Shown piece after piece: positions 8,938-16,700 of a stretch of DNA of 64,000 nt. The stretch covers positions 372,001 to 436,000 of the forward strand of contig NZ_JAUASW010000002.1 of assembly GCF_030345705.1 (NCBI RefSeq), given 5' to 3'. The notes beneath the pieces are model-generated. The model was given only the letters and a program-made list of their open reading frames with translations. It did not search any database and had not been told where the DNA came from. The DNA is from Pelomonas sp. SE-A7 (lineage in GTDB: Bacteria; Pseudomonadota; Gammaproteobacteria; Burkholderiales; Burkholderiaceae_C). The position numbers and the translations under genes are program-made. How positions within the stretch are numbered: position 1 is the stretch's first letter; each line of letters opens with the position of its first letter.

Positions 8938-10358
8938 GGATTGAAGTGGCGCTGGCGCCAGGCCATTGTCGTCGCCAGGGCGGTCAGCAGCAGCCAGACC
9001 AGCAAGCGCCCGCCCAGGCTGGGCAGCGCGGCCGCAGCAAAGGCCGGCAGCACGAGCAGCGTGCCGGCCAGCCACTGGCGCATCGGCCAGGCTGCGCCGC
9101 CACGTTGCCGCCCGCACAGCAGGAACAGGGCCGCCGCATCGACCGACATTCGCAACAGCCAGGCCCAGGCCGCGCCCTGCATTCCCCAGGCACGGGTCAA
9201 GGCCCAGAGGCCAAGCAGGAAGACCGGCAATTCCAGCGCATGCAGCAGGGCCGGTCCGCGGAACTGGCCGGCGCCATGCAACCAGGTCAGCGGTACATGG
9301 GCCAGGCAATTGATCAGGATGCCGAACGCAAACAGCTGCAAGAGTGCTGCGCTGTGACCGGCGAACTCCGCCCCCAGCCACAGGCTCAGCAATTCGTTCG
9401 CAAACAGGGCCAGGCCCAGCGTGATCGGCAGCAGCACGAGGAACAGCAGGCCGACGGCCCGATCGAACAGCCGCCAGCTGTGGTCATCGCTGCGCGCCAG
9501 CTGGGCTGCGAAGGCCGGCAACAGCACGGCCGTCAGCGCGCCCGGCAGTATCCAGAGCTTGGTGACCAGTTCCTGCGGCGTGGCGTAGTAGGCCGCTGCC
9601 GCTGCGGAAATGCCAATACCGACGAAGAACCGATCGGCATAGCCCATCAGGGGGCTGATCACATTGCTCAGCGTCAGCCAGCCGCCCGACACCAGCAGCG
9701 GCCGCACCCAGCGGCGCTGCCACTGCAGATGACCGCGCAACTGCGGCAGCGCGCGCGACACCGCCCAGGCATGGACACCGCAGGCCAGGACCCGGCCCAG
9801 CACCAGGGCCAGAGTGATCAGCGCCAGGTCCGGCCCCCAGAGTTTCACGACCAGCCAGGGGCCGGCAAAGGTCCAGGCGCCCAGCGGCAGCCGGACGAGA
9901 TTGATCAGGCCGAAAGCATGGCAGGCCTCCAACATGCCGCGCAATCCTGCCGTTATCACCATGAACGGCAGGCCGAAGCCCATCAGCTGCAGGGCGATGC
10001 GCGCCGCCTTGGCATCAGTGAGCGAAGGGAAGGCGGCAACACCCGCCGGCGCCAGCCCGACCAGCAGCAAGCCGCCGATCAGGCCCAGGCCCGCCATCAG
10101 GACCAGCGCGGTGGCCGACAGGGCGCCGGACCGCTGCGCATCTCCCTGCGACAGGCTGACCGCCAGTTGCTGCGTAAGCGCCCGTCCCAGGCCGAGGTCG
10201 AAGAGTCCGAAATAGCTGGTGACCGCCCAGATCAGGGTCAGCAGGCCGAAGCGCTCGGGCCCCAGGGCCTGCAGCAGGGAGGGAATGAGCAGCAGCGCCA
10301 GCAGCAGTGGCGCCCCGAGACCCAGCAGATTGAACAGCGTGTGGCGGGCGATTCTCAA
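8934..10358 (-). CDS. Wzx-type polysaccharide flippase (MOP superfamily)
   Basis: The start is set at TTG 10358, giving 474 residues; the frame stays open to 10685, but the extra N-terminal part is Arg/Pro-rich and would overlap the divergent genes. The protein opens with RIARHTLFNLLGLGAPLLLA and has about twelve hydrophobic segments, with LFDLGLGRALT near residue 60, typical of Wzx/PST proteins. It would move the undecaprenyl-linked unit to the periplasmic face. It is the first gene of the five-gene minus-strand block 10358-4870. A second flippase lies at 37488-38708. The start codon is the least certain point. Confidence 0.82.
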   Translation of the reverse strand: MRIARHTLFNLLGLGAPLLLALLLIPSLLQALGPERFGLLTLIWAVTSYFGLFDLGLGRALTQQLAVSLSQGDAQRSGALSATALVLMAGLGLIGGLLLVGLAPAGVAAFPSLTDAKAARIALQLMGFGLPFMVITAGLRGMLEACHAFGLINLVRLPLGAWTFAGPWLVVKLWGPDLALITLALVLGRVLACGVHAWAVSRALPQLRGHLQWQRRWVRPLLVSGGWLTLSNVISPLMGYADRFFVGIGISAAAAAYYATPQELVTKLWILPGALTAVLLPAFAAQLARSDDHSWRLFDRAVGLLFLVLLPITLGLALFANELLSLWLGAEFAGHSAALLQLFAFGILINCLAHVPLTWLHGAGQFRGPALLHALELPVFLLGLWALTRAWGMQGAAWAWLLRMSVDAAALFLLCGRQRGGAAWPMRQWLAGTLLVLPAFAAAALPSLGGRLLVWLLLTALATTMAWRQRHFNP

Positions 10359-10561
10359 GGCGGCGGGTGGGTCGGCTGGAGGTGACGGTGGCCTGTGCAG
10401 GGTGCCCGCAGCCGAACGGCTGGGGCGACGGATTCTAAGGGCAGGCCCCAGGGCGGGACGACCATCCGGCAGCAGTGCAGCAGATAGAATTCGCGGCCTG
10501 CTGCCGACCCGCGCGGACACGCTTTTATCGCTGCGCCGCGGCAGCCCCTCAGACCTGCACC

Positions 10562-10789
10562 ATGCCCAAACGATCCATCGAACGTCTGCTCGCGCTGTTC
10601 CTGCTGCTCTTCGTTGCCTGCAGCGGTTCGGCCCATGCGTACATCGACCCGAACGCGGGCGGGCTGCTCTTCCAGCTGCTGGCACCGCTGTTCGCCGCGG
10701 TGGTGGGCGCCTGGTTGTTCCTGCGCCGCTGGATCGCCGACTTCTTCCGTCGCGCCTGGCGCCGGCTGAGCGGCCGCGGCGAGGAATGA
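10562..10789 (+). CDS. Small membrane protein with AYIDPNAGG motif
   Basis: This 75-residue protein starts at ATG 10562. It has a hydrophobic signal-like segment (about residues 8-24), then AYIDPNAGGLLFQLLAPL, a second transmembrane helix and a basic tail (WLFLRRWIADFFRRAWRR). Short proteins with a Tyr-Ile-Asp-Pro motif after a signal segment occur beside alkaline-phosphatase-superfamily genes in polysaccharide clusters. I know no function for them. The stop overlaps the next gene start as ATGA, so the two are translationally coupled and likely act together in the inner membrane. Confidence 0.75.
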   Translation: MPKRSIERLLALFLLLFVACSGSAHAYIDPNAGGLLFQLLAPLFAAVVGAWLFLRRWIADFFRRAWRRLSGRGEE

Positions 10790-12729
10790 ACGGCGACGGC
10801 GTCGCGCTGGCGGCGCGCGGTTTCTGGCCGCGACTCTGGACAGCCTTCGCGGCCCTGGGCCTGGTCTGGATGCCCCTGGTGCTGTTGCGCCAGATCGATG
10901 CCTACGTCGCCTTCCTGACGCCGATGCAGTTGCTGCGCGACGCGGCACTAGCCTACGTACTGCTGCTCCTGCCCGCTGCCCTGCTGGCCGCGTTCGGCAG
11001 CCTGGCCGCCGCGGCACTGGACCGCCTGGCACGCACCGCCGGACGGGGCGGCATCCTGGCCTGGGCCCTTGTGCTGGCGCCCACACTGTGGGTCTGCCTC
11101 TGGCAACTCGGCAGCAGCGCCTGGGCCTGGCTCCGGTCGCTGGCCGGCGATGCATTCGCGATCAGCCCGGCCATGCGCGTTGGGGCCGCCGTGCTGCTCC
11201 TGGCCCTGCTGGCCTGGCTGGTGCGTCGCTTCGGCCTCACCCGCCTGATGCTGCGCCTGGTGGAGCGCCTCGCCGACTTGCAGCGACCTGCCCAGGGCCT
11301 GCTCGTCGTGGCGTTGGTAGTAGTCGTGATGGCGCCACCGACGATGCTGAGGACCAACCCTGTAGCCACCAGCACGCCCGGGCCGGCTCGCCCTGACGTC
11401 TACCTGATCACCATAGACACGCTGGCCGAAGCCGATGCGCGCGTCTGCGGCGAGGGTCCGGGCCTGATGCCGGAACTGCAGGCCTTCGCAGCCTCAGCCA
11501 CCTGCTTCAGCCGCGCCTATTCGACCAGCAACTTCACGACGCCGAGCACCTCGACGCTGGAGACCGGTGCCCTGCCCTGGACCCACTGGGCGGTACAGAT
11601 CGCCGCACCGGTCGCCGCACCGCTGCAAGACCCATCGCTCGCAAGACAGCTGCGCGAGGTCGGCTACGAAGCCCATTCGCTCAACGCCAATCTGCTGGCC
11701 AGCCCGCGCCACCACGGCACCTCGGCGAGCTGGGACAGCGCGGTGATCACCGAGTCCGATGCGCTCGGAAACCTACCGCGCGTTGCCCTGACACGCCTGG
11801 GTGCCACCACCCTGCCCTACTGGTTTTCCAGCCTGCTGCCTTTCCTGGACACGCTGGACGTCTACCGGCAGGGTGACAAGCATCCCTACGCCGCGGAACA
11901 CACCTACCGTGCCCTCGATCCGCTGCTCAAGCAAGCCGGCGACAAGCCCAGGTTCGTCTGGCTGCATACGCTACCGCCTCATGATCCCTACCTGCCGCCC
12001 GCCGTCAGCAAGTACAAGCTGCTGCCGCGCGGCGAGCTGGAGCGCTGGGGCGACTTCCGCGCCATGGGCGACTACGCCCCCGCCGCCCAGGCCAGCATCG
12101 ACAAGTACCGGCTGAGATACCGCGAGAGCATCATGGGCGCCGATGCCGCGCTGGGTGCCTTGCTGCGCCAGCTGAAAGCCCAGGGACGACTGGACCAGGC
12201 GCTGGTGATCATCAGTTCCGACCATGGCGAGTCGTTCGAGCGGGGCTTCCTCGGCCACGCCGGCGAGCGTATCCACAACGCCGTGCTGCAGGTGCCACTG
12301 GTGATCAAGCTGCCCGGGCAGACCCTGGCCCGGCGCGTCGAAACGCCGGTCAGCCTCGCCGACCTGGCGCCCACCATCGCCGACCTTGCCGGCGCCAAGG
12401 CCCTGCCCTATGCCGACGGACGCTCCCTGCGACCGGCGCTGCAAGGCGAAGGACTTGAGAACAGGCCGGTCTTCGCCATGGCCATGGAACGGCAAAGCCG
12501 CTTCCAGACGATCTCGCAAGGTCATTACGCTCTCATCCTTGGTGACCACAAGCTGGTGCACCACCTGGCCGAACAGCGCAGCGAGCTCTTCAATCTGAAG
12601 CGGGATCCGACCGAGCTGCAGGACCTCAGTGCCAGCGAACCGGCGCTCGCGGCGCAATTGCTGCAGACGCTGCGCGGGCACCTGGCATCGGCCGAGCAAC
12701 GCCGCGACCGGCTGGTAGCGGAACCATGA
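10786..12729 (+). CDS. Membrane-anchored alkaline phosphatase superfamily (sulfatase-fold) protein with Thr at the nucleophile site
   Basis: The start at ATG 10786 gives 647 residues. About five hydrophobic segments fill residues 10-190, then a periplasmic catalytic domain begins with DVYLITIDTL (metal Asp near residue 210). The sulfatase signature Cys/Ser-x-Pro-x-Arg reads Thr251-Thr-Pro-Ser-Thr255, so formylglycine maturation is impossible and Thr251 is the likely nucleophile, as in phosphoethanolamine and phosphoglycerol transferases. Later metal ligands are kept (SSDHGES near 479, then GHAGERIHNAVLQVPLVIKLPG region). It may hydrolyse or transfer a substituent on the exported glycan. It sits between the small YIDP protein and a sulfotransferase, coupled to both. 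Confidence 0.8.
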   Translation: MNGDGVALAARGFWPRLWTAFAALGLVWMPLVLLRQIDAYVAFLTPMQLLRDAALAYVLLLLPAALLAAFGSLAAAALDRLARTAGRGGILAWALVLAPTLWVCLWQLGSSAWAWLRSLAGDAFAISPAMRVGAAVLLLALLAWLVRRFGLTRLMLRLVERLADLQRPAQGLLVVALVVVVMAPPTMLRTNPVATSTPGPARPDVYLITIDTLAEADARVCGEGPGLMPELQAFAASATCFSRAYSTSNFTTPSTSTLETGALPWTHWAVQIAAPVAAPLQDPSLARQLREVGYEAHSLNANLLASPRHHGTSASWDSAVITESDALGNLPRVALTRLGATTLPYWFSSLLPFLDTLDVYRQGDKHPYAAEHTYRALDPLLKQAGDKPRFVWLHTLPPHDPYLPPAVSKYKLLPRGELERWGDFRAMGDYAPAAQASIDKYRLRYRESIMGADAALGALLRQLKAQGRLDQALVIISSDHGESFERGFLGHAGERIHNAVLQVPLVIKLPGQTLARRVETPVSLADLAPTIADLAGAKALPYADGRSLRPALQGEGLENRPVFAMAMERQSRFQTISQGHYALILGDHKLVHHLAEQRSELFNLKRDPTELQDLSASEPALAAQLLQTLRGHLASAEQRRDRLVAEP

Positions 12730-13784
12730 CCTTCAAGCTGCCCGCCCTGACCCTGTCCAAGCCGCTGCTGGCCTGGCTGCGCGAGGACCCGCATTGGCCA
12801 AGGCTGGACTGGCGGCTCAGGGCCGCCCTGGCCTGGCGAGCCCACTGGGGCAGCGTCAACGCCCGCCTCAGCGAAGCGCAGGCGCGGCCCGCCGCCAGTA
12901 CGCAAGACCTGGCCCCGCTCCTGATACTGGGTCCCTGGCGCAGCGGCACGACCGTGATGCATGAGCTGCTCACCGCGGCAACTGCCTGGCCAACGCCGCT
13001 CACCTGGCAATGCATGGATGCCTGTGCTTTCCGGCTGGGGCACCCGCCACGCAGCGGCGTGCGCATCGCCCGCCCGATGGATGGGCTGACGGTGGACGCC
13101 CTGTCGCCGCAGGAAGACGAGTTCGCACTACTGACCCTGGGCCAGCCCTCCGCCTACCGGGCCTTCTGGCAGCCGCAGCGCATCCTCGAGCTGCTGCCCA
13201 CGCTGGAGCAGGAGTTCTGGCTGGAGCACGGCGAGTGGCTGGCGCCCTGGGAATCCTTTCTCCGTGCCGTGCAGGCCAGCGCTCCATCGGCTGGCGGCCT
13301 GATCCTCAAGTCACCCAACCACAGCTTCCGGCTGCAGGCCATCCTGCGCCGCTTCCCGGCTGCCAAGGTCGTCTGGATGCTGCGGGATCCGGCGGACGTT
13401 TTTCAGTCCAACCTGAAGATGTGGCGCACCATGTTCCGCGAGCATGGTCTGGGGCCGTCGCAGGACGAGGCGCTCGAGCAATTCCTGGTGGCGGCGCTAC
13501 AGGCCAGCGCAGCGAGCTTGCGCTGGGCACTCGCCGAACTGCCTGCCGGCCAGCTGGTCTGCTGCAGCCAGGAACAATTGCGCCAGGCGCCGGCCGAACA
13601 TGTGGAGCGAATCCTCGATGCACTCGGCCTGCGAGACCAGGCGGACGGCGTCGCCCTGCGCTCTGCAATCAAGCGCACCCAGGTCGGCCGCACCGAGGTC
13701 TACTCCGAGCCCTTGCCGGCGGCGGCACGGGCGGCCGTCGAGGCCCTGCGTGCCGCGCAGGCCGAGGCTCAGCCCGCCAGCTGA
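12726..13784 (+). CDS. PAPS-dependent sulfotransferase family protein
   Basis: The 352-residue protein has the 5'-phosphosulfate loop in LILGPWRSGTTVMHE (residues 66-80) and a 3'-phosphate motif in VVWMLRDPADVFQSN (near 215-229), both intact. A conserved LKSPNH segment precedes the second motif. Such enzymes move sulfate from PAPS to a sugar hydroxyl in the cytoplasm; the acceptor is presumably a residue of the polysaccharide. The start overlaps the preceding gene as ATGA. PAPS can be supplied by cysD-cysN-cysC at 27471-30240. The 3' end overlaps gspF tail-to-tail by 16 bp. Confidence 0.85.
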   Translation: MTFKLPALTLSKPLLAWLREDPHWPRLDWRLRAALAWRAHWGSVNARLSEAQARPAASTQDLAPLLILGPWRSGTTVMHELLTAATAWPTPLTWQCMDACAFRLGHPPRSGVRIARPMDGLTVDALSPQEDEFALLTLGQPSAYRAFWQPQRILELLPTLEQEFWLEHGEWLAPWESFLRAVQASAPSAGGLILKSPNHSFRLQAILRRFPAAKVVWMLRDPADVFQSNLKMWRTMFREHGLGPSQDEALEQFLVAALQASAASLRWALAELPAGQLVCCSQEQLRQAPAEHVERILDALGLRDQADGVALRSAIKRTQVGRTEVYSEPLPAAARAAVEALRAAQAEAQPAS

Positions 13785-14974
13785 TTCATGCCGGTGATGG
13801 CCGTCATCACGGCGACCATCACGAAACCGATGACGCCGCCGATGAGCAGGATGGCCGCGGGCTCGATCAGGGTCAGCAGGCGACGCTGCATCAGACGGGC
13901 CGCATCGGTCTGGCTGTGGCCCAGTGCCAGCAGCATCTTGGGCAGCTCGCCGCTGCGCTCGCCCACGCGTATCAGGTTCAGGCGCGATGCCGGGAACCAG
14001 CCTTGGGATTCCAGGGCCACGGCCAGGGTCTGCCCCTGTTGCAGCGCACGCGCGGCTCGCTCCAGGCCACTGCGCAGGATCTCGAACTTCAGCACGCGCG
14101 CCGAGATGCCCATGGCCTCGATGATGGGCACGCGGTTGTCGAGCAAGGTGCCCAGGATCGTGGCCCAGCGCCCGATTTCGCTCTGCAACAGCCAGGGCCC
14201 GATGCCGGGCAGCTTGAGCAAGCCCTGCATGAATTGATGGCGCAGGTTTTCGCGGCTCGCCGCCATGCCGAGCAAGGCAACGAGGCCGCCTACGCCGAAG
14301 CCGAACTCCGTCAGGTGGGCCCGCAGGAAAACGCCCGACTCGATCACCCAGCGCGACATCTCGGGCACATTGGATCCGCCGCGACGGATCAGCGGCGCGA
14401 ACTTGGGCACCACGCCGATGAAGATCAAGAGCACCGCCAGCGTGCCGGCCACCACCAGCACGGTCGGGTAGATCAGGGCACTGCGCAGCTCTTCCGTGAC
14501 CTTGCGGTCCAGATCCATCTGGTCGGCCGCCTCGCCAAGTGCCCGGGCCAGCTGGCCGCTGGCCTCACCCGCCTGAGTCAGGGCGAGCACGAAGGGCGGC
14601 AGGCGCAGGCTTGCATCGCTCAAGGCCTCCGACAGGCGACCGCCGCCCCGGACATGGCCGTGCAAGCGATCAAGCGCCGGTCCCAGTGCCTGGTCGGCAT
14701 AGGCCTGCACCAGGCTTGGCAAGGCATCACCCAGGGTGACGCCGGCGCTGAGCAGGGTCGCCAGCTCACGCAGCAGCAAGGTCTGGTCGGCAGTCCGTAT
14801 GCGTCCGCTCGCAGCACGACCGGCGCGACGTGCCGGGACATCGACGGCGTCGAGCCTGACTGGCGTCAGACCGGACGCGCCCAGCTGGCGCACGGCAGCG
14901 CCCTCGTCGGCGGCGTCTATGCTGCCCTTGTGCTCATGGCCGTCACGGTCACGCGCGCTGTAGTCGAATCGCAT
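13769..14974 (-). CDS. gspF: Type II secretion inner-membrane platform protein GspF
   Basis: The 401-residue protein has two repeated T2SF domains and three hydrophobic segments (about residues 165-190, 220-240 and 370-395). The LLRELATLLSAGV motif near residue 68 and the repeated GERSGEL / GEASGQL signatures are typical of GspF/PilC. It forms the inner-membrane platform that couples the GspE ATPase to pseudopilus growth. It is the last gene of the operon and starts 4 bp after gspE. GspF, rather than PilC, is assigned because the whole gsp set surrounds it. Confidence 0.93.
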   Translation of the reverse strand: MRFDYSARDRDGHEHKGSIDAADEGAAVRQLGASGLTPVRLDAVDVPARRAGRAASGRIRTADQTLLLRELATLLSAGVTLGDALPSLVQAYADQALGPALDRLHGHVRGGGRLSEALSDASLRLPPFVLALTQAGEASGQLARALGEAADQMDLDRKVTEELRSALIYPTVLVVAGTLAVLLIFIGVVPKFAPLIRRGGSNVPEMSRWVIESGVFLRAHLTEFGFGVGGLVALLGMAASRENLRHQFMQGLLKLPGIGPWLLQSEIGRWATILGTLLDNRVPIIEAMGISARVLKFEILRSGLERAARALQQGQTLAVALESQGWFPASRLNLIRVGERSGELPKMLLALGHSQTDAARLMQRRLLTLIEPAAILLIGGVIGFVMVAVMTAITGMNQLAG

Positions 14975-14978
14975 GGCT

Positions 14979-16700
14979 TCAGTCCGCCAGGCTGCCGCCG
15001 GTGGCCCGCAAGACTTCGTCCAGCGTGCTCATGCCGGCCACCACCTTCAGGACACCTTCCTGCGCCAGGCTTCGTCGGCCCTGGGCGTTGGCCATGGCTT
15101 CAATCGAAGCGATGGGCTCGCCCTGGGCGATCGCATGCTGCAAATCGGGCCCGAGATCGAGCATTTCGTAGATGCCCACACGGCCGCGGAATCCGGTCTG
15201 CTCGCAGGCCGGGCAGCCGATCGGCTTGCGCCAGCGCGGCAGCTCGGACACCGGCAAGCCATCGCTGCCAGCATCGACCAAAGACAGCTGCAAGGAGCGG
15301 TCACTCAAGGCTGCAGGCGCCGTGGTGGGCTGCGCGCAGGCATCGCAGAGGCGACGCACCAGGCGCTGAGCCATCACGGCACGCAGCGAAGCCGCCACGA
15401 GGAAGGGCTCGACCCCCATGTCCACCAGGCGCGTGATTGCCGCCGGCGCGTCGTTGGTGTGCAAGGTGGCCAGCACCAGGTGTCCGGTCAACGCCGACTG
15501 GATGGCGATCTCCGCGGTCTCGCGATCGCGAATTTCGCCCACCATGATCACGTCGGGATCGTGACGCAGGAAGGCGCGCAGCGCGCGCGCAAAGGTGTAG
15601 CCGATTTCGGCCTGGGTCTGCACCTGGATCACATGGGGCAGACGGAATTCGACCGGGTCTTCGACGGTGACGATCTTGCGCGTCTGGTCATTGGTGGCCG
15701 CGAGCGCCGAGTAAAGCGTCGTGCTCTTGCCCGAGCCGGTCGGGCCGGTCACCAGCACCAGGCCATTGGGAATACCCAGCCAGCGCTTGAACATGCCCAG
15801 TTGGGTCGGCCGCATGCCCAGCCGTTCCAGCGACAGGTCGTCGCGCCGCTTCGGCAGCAGGCGCATCACGATGGACTCGCCATAGACCGCCGGAATGGAC
15901 GACACGCGCACGTCGATCTCGGCACCAGCAGCGCGCATCGAGATGCGGCCATCCTGCGGCAGGCGCCGCTCCGCGATGTCGATGCCGGCGATCAGCTTGA
16001 TGCGCGAGGCAACCGCCGGATAGCGATCCATGCCCAGGCTCTGGCGCAGGTGCAGCACGCCGTCGATGCGCAGACGCACTTCGAATTCACGCTCGCCCGG
16101 CTCCAGGTGGATGTCGGAAGCTCGCGCCTCGACGGCTTGCGCCACCAGGTTGTTGACCAGGGCGATGACCGGGGCGTCCTCGGCCAGTTCGCGCAGGGCC
16201 CGCGCATCCAGCGACTGCAGGTTCAGCTCGCTGCGGGCAAGGCGTTGGCTCCATTGCTCCAGGTCGGCCTCGGGCATCAGCTGCCAATCGGCGCCTTCCA
16301 GCGAATCCAGCGCGGCCACGCTTTCGCGCAGATCGGCCAGCAAGGGGTCGGCACTGACGATCTGCCAGCGACCATCAGCCTCGCGCCACGGAAGGACGCC
16401 GGCGGCCAGCAGTCGCTGCCCGGGCGCGCCGAGCTCTGCCAGGGCAGCGCGCACGGCGGCTTCGTCCAGCTGGGCACCGCGGAGCAGCGGCATGCCCAAC
16501 TGCTCGGCCAGGACCGGATAGAGGGAATCGGCCGTGACTGCACCCATGCGCAGCAAGACGGCACCGATACGACCCCCATGGGCCGCCTGGTAGCCCAGCG
16601 CCGCGTCCAGGTCGCTGCTGCGCAGCAGGCCGCGATCAAGCAGCAGCTCGCCCAGGCGGCGGGGGCGGCGCTCCATGCCGGCTTCGTCCTTGGCCATCAT
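14979..16700 (-). CDS. gspE: Type II secretion ATPase GspE
   Basis: The 573-residue hexameric ATPase powers pseudopilus assembly on the cytoplasmic side. The N-terminal MshEN-like domain (about 10-160) is followed by the catalytic core with Walker A GPTGSGKSTT near residue 319, an Asp box, Walker B in DPDVIMVGEIRDRET, and a His box HTNDAPAA. The zinc-binding tetracysteine is present as CDAC near residue 450 and CPAC near 494. Start and gspD stop overlap as TGATG at 16698-16702; a second ATG one codon later is also possible. Confidence 0.95.
   Translation of the reverse strand: MMAKDEAGMERRPRRLGELLLDRGLLRSSDLDAALGYQAAHGGRIGAVLLRMGAVTADSLYPVLAEQLGMPLLRGAQLDEAAVRAALAELGAPGQRLLAAGVLPWREADGRWQIVSADPLLADLRESVAALDSLEGADWQLMPEADLEQWSQRLARSELNLQSLDARALRELAEDAPVIALVNNLVAQAVEARASDIHLEPGEREFEVRLRIDGVLHLRQSLGMDRYPAVASRIKLIAGIDIAERRLPQDGRISMRAAGAEIDVRVSSIPAVYGESIVMRLLPKRRDDLSLERLGMRPTQLGMFKRWLGIPNGLVLVTGPTGSGKSTTLYSALAATNDQTRKIVTVEDPVEFRLPHVIQVQTQAEIGYTFARALRAFLRHDPDVIMVGEIRDRETAEIAIQSALTGHLVLATLHTNDAPAAITRLVDMGVEPFLVAASLRAVMAQRLVRRLCDACAQPTTAPAALSDRSLQLSLVDAGSDGLPVSELPRWRKPIGCPACEQTGFRGRVGIYEMLDLGPDLQHAIAQGEPIASIEAMANAQGRRSLAQEGVLKVVAGMSTLDEVLRATGGSLAD

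Noticed and set aside
10359..10685. N-terminal extension of the first flippase to ATG 10685
   Set aside because: The extension is Arg/Pro-rich, not conserved-looking, and would overlap the divergent small membrane protein gene.
10786..12729. Annotation as a genuine arylsulfatase
   Set aside because: The formylglycine motif is replaced by Thr-Thr-Pro-Ser-Thr, so a classical sulfatase mechanism is unlikely.
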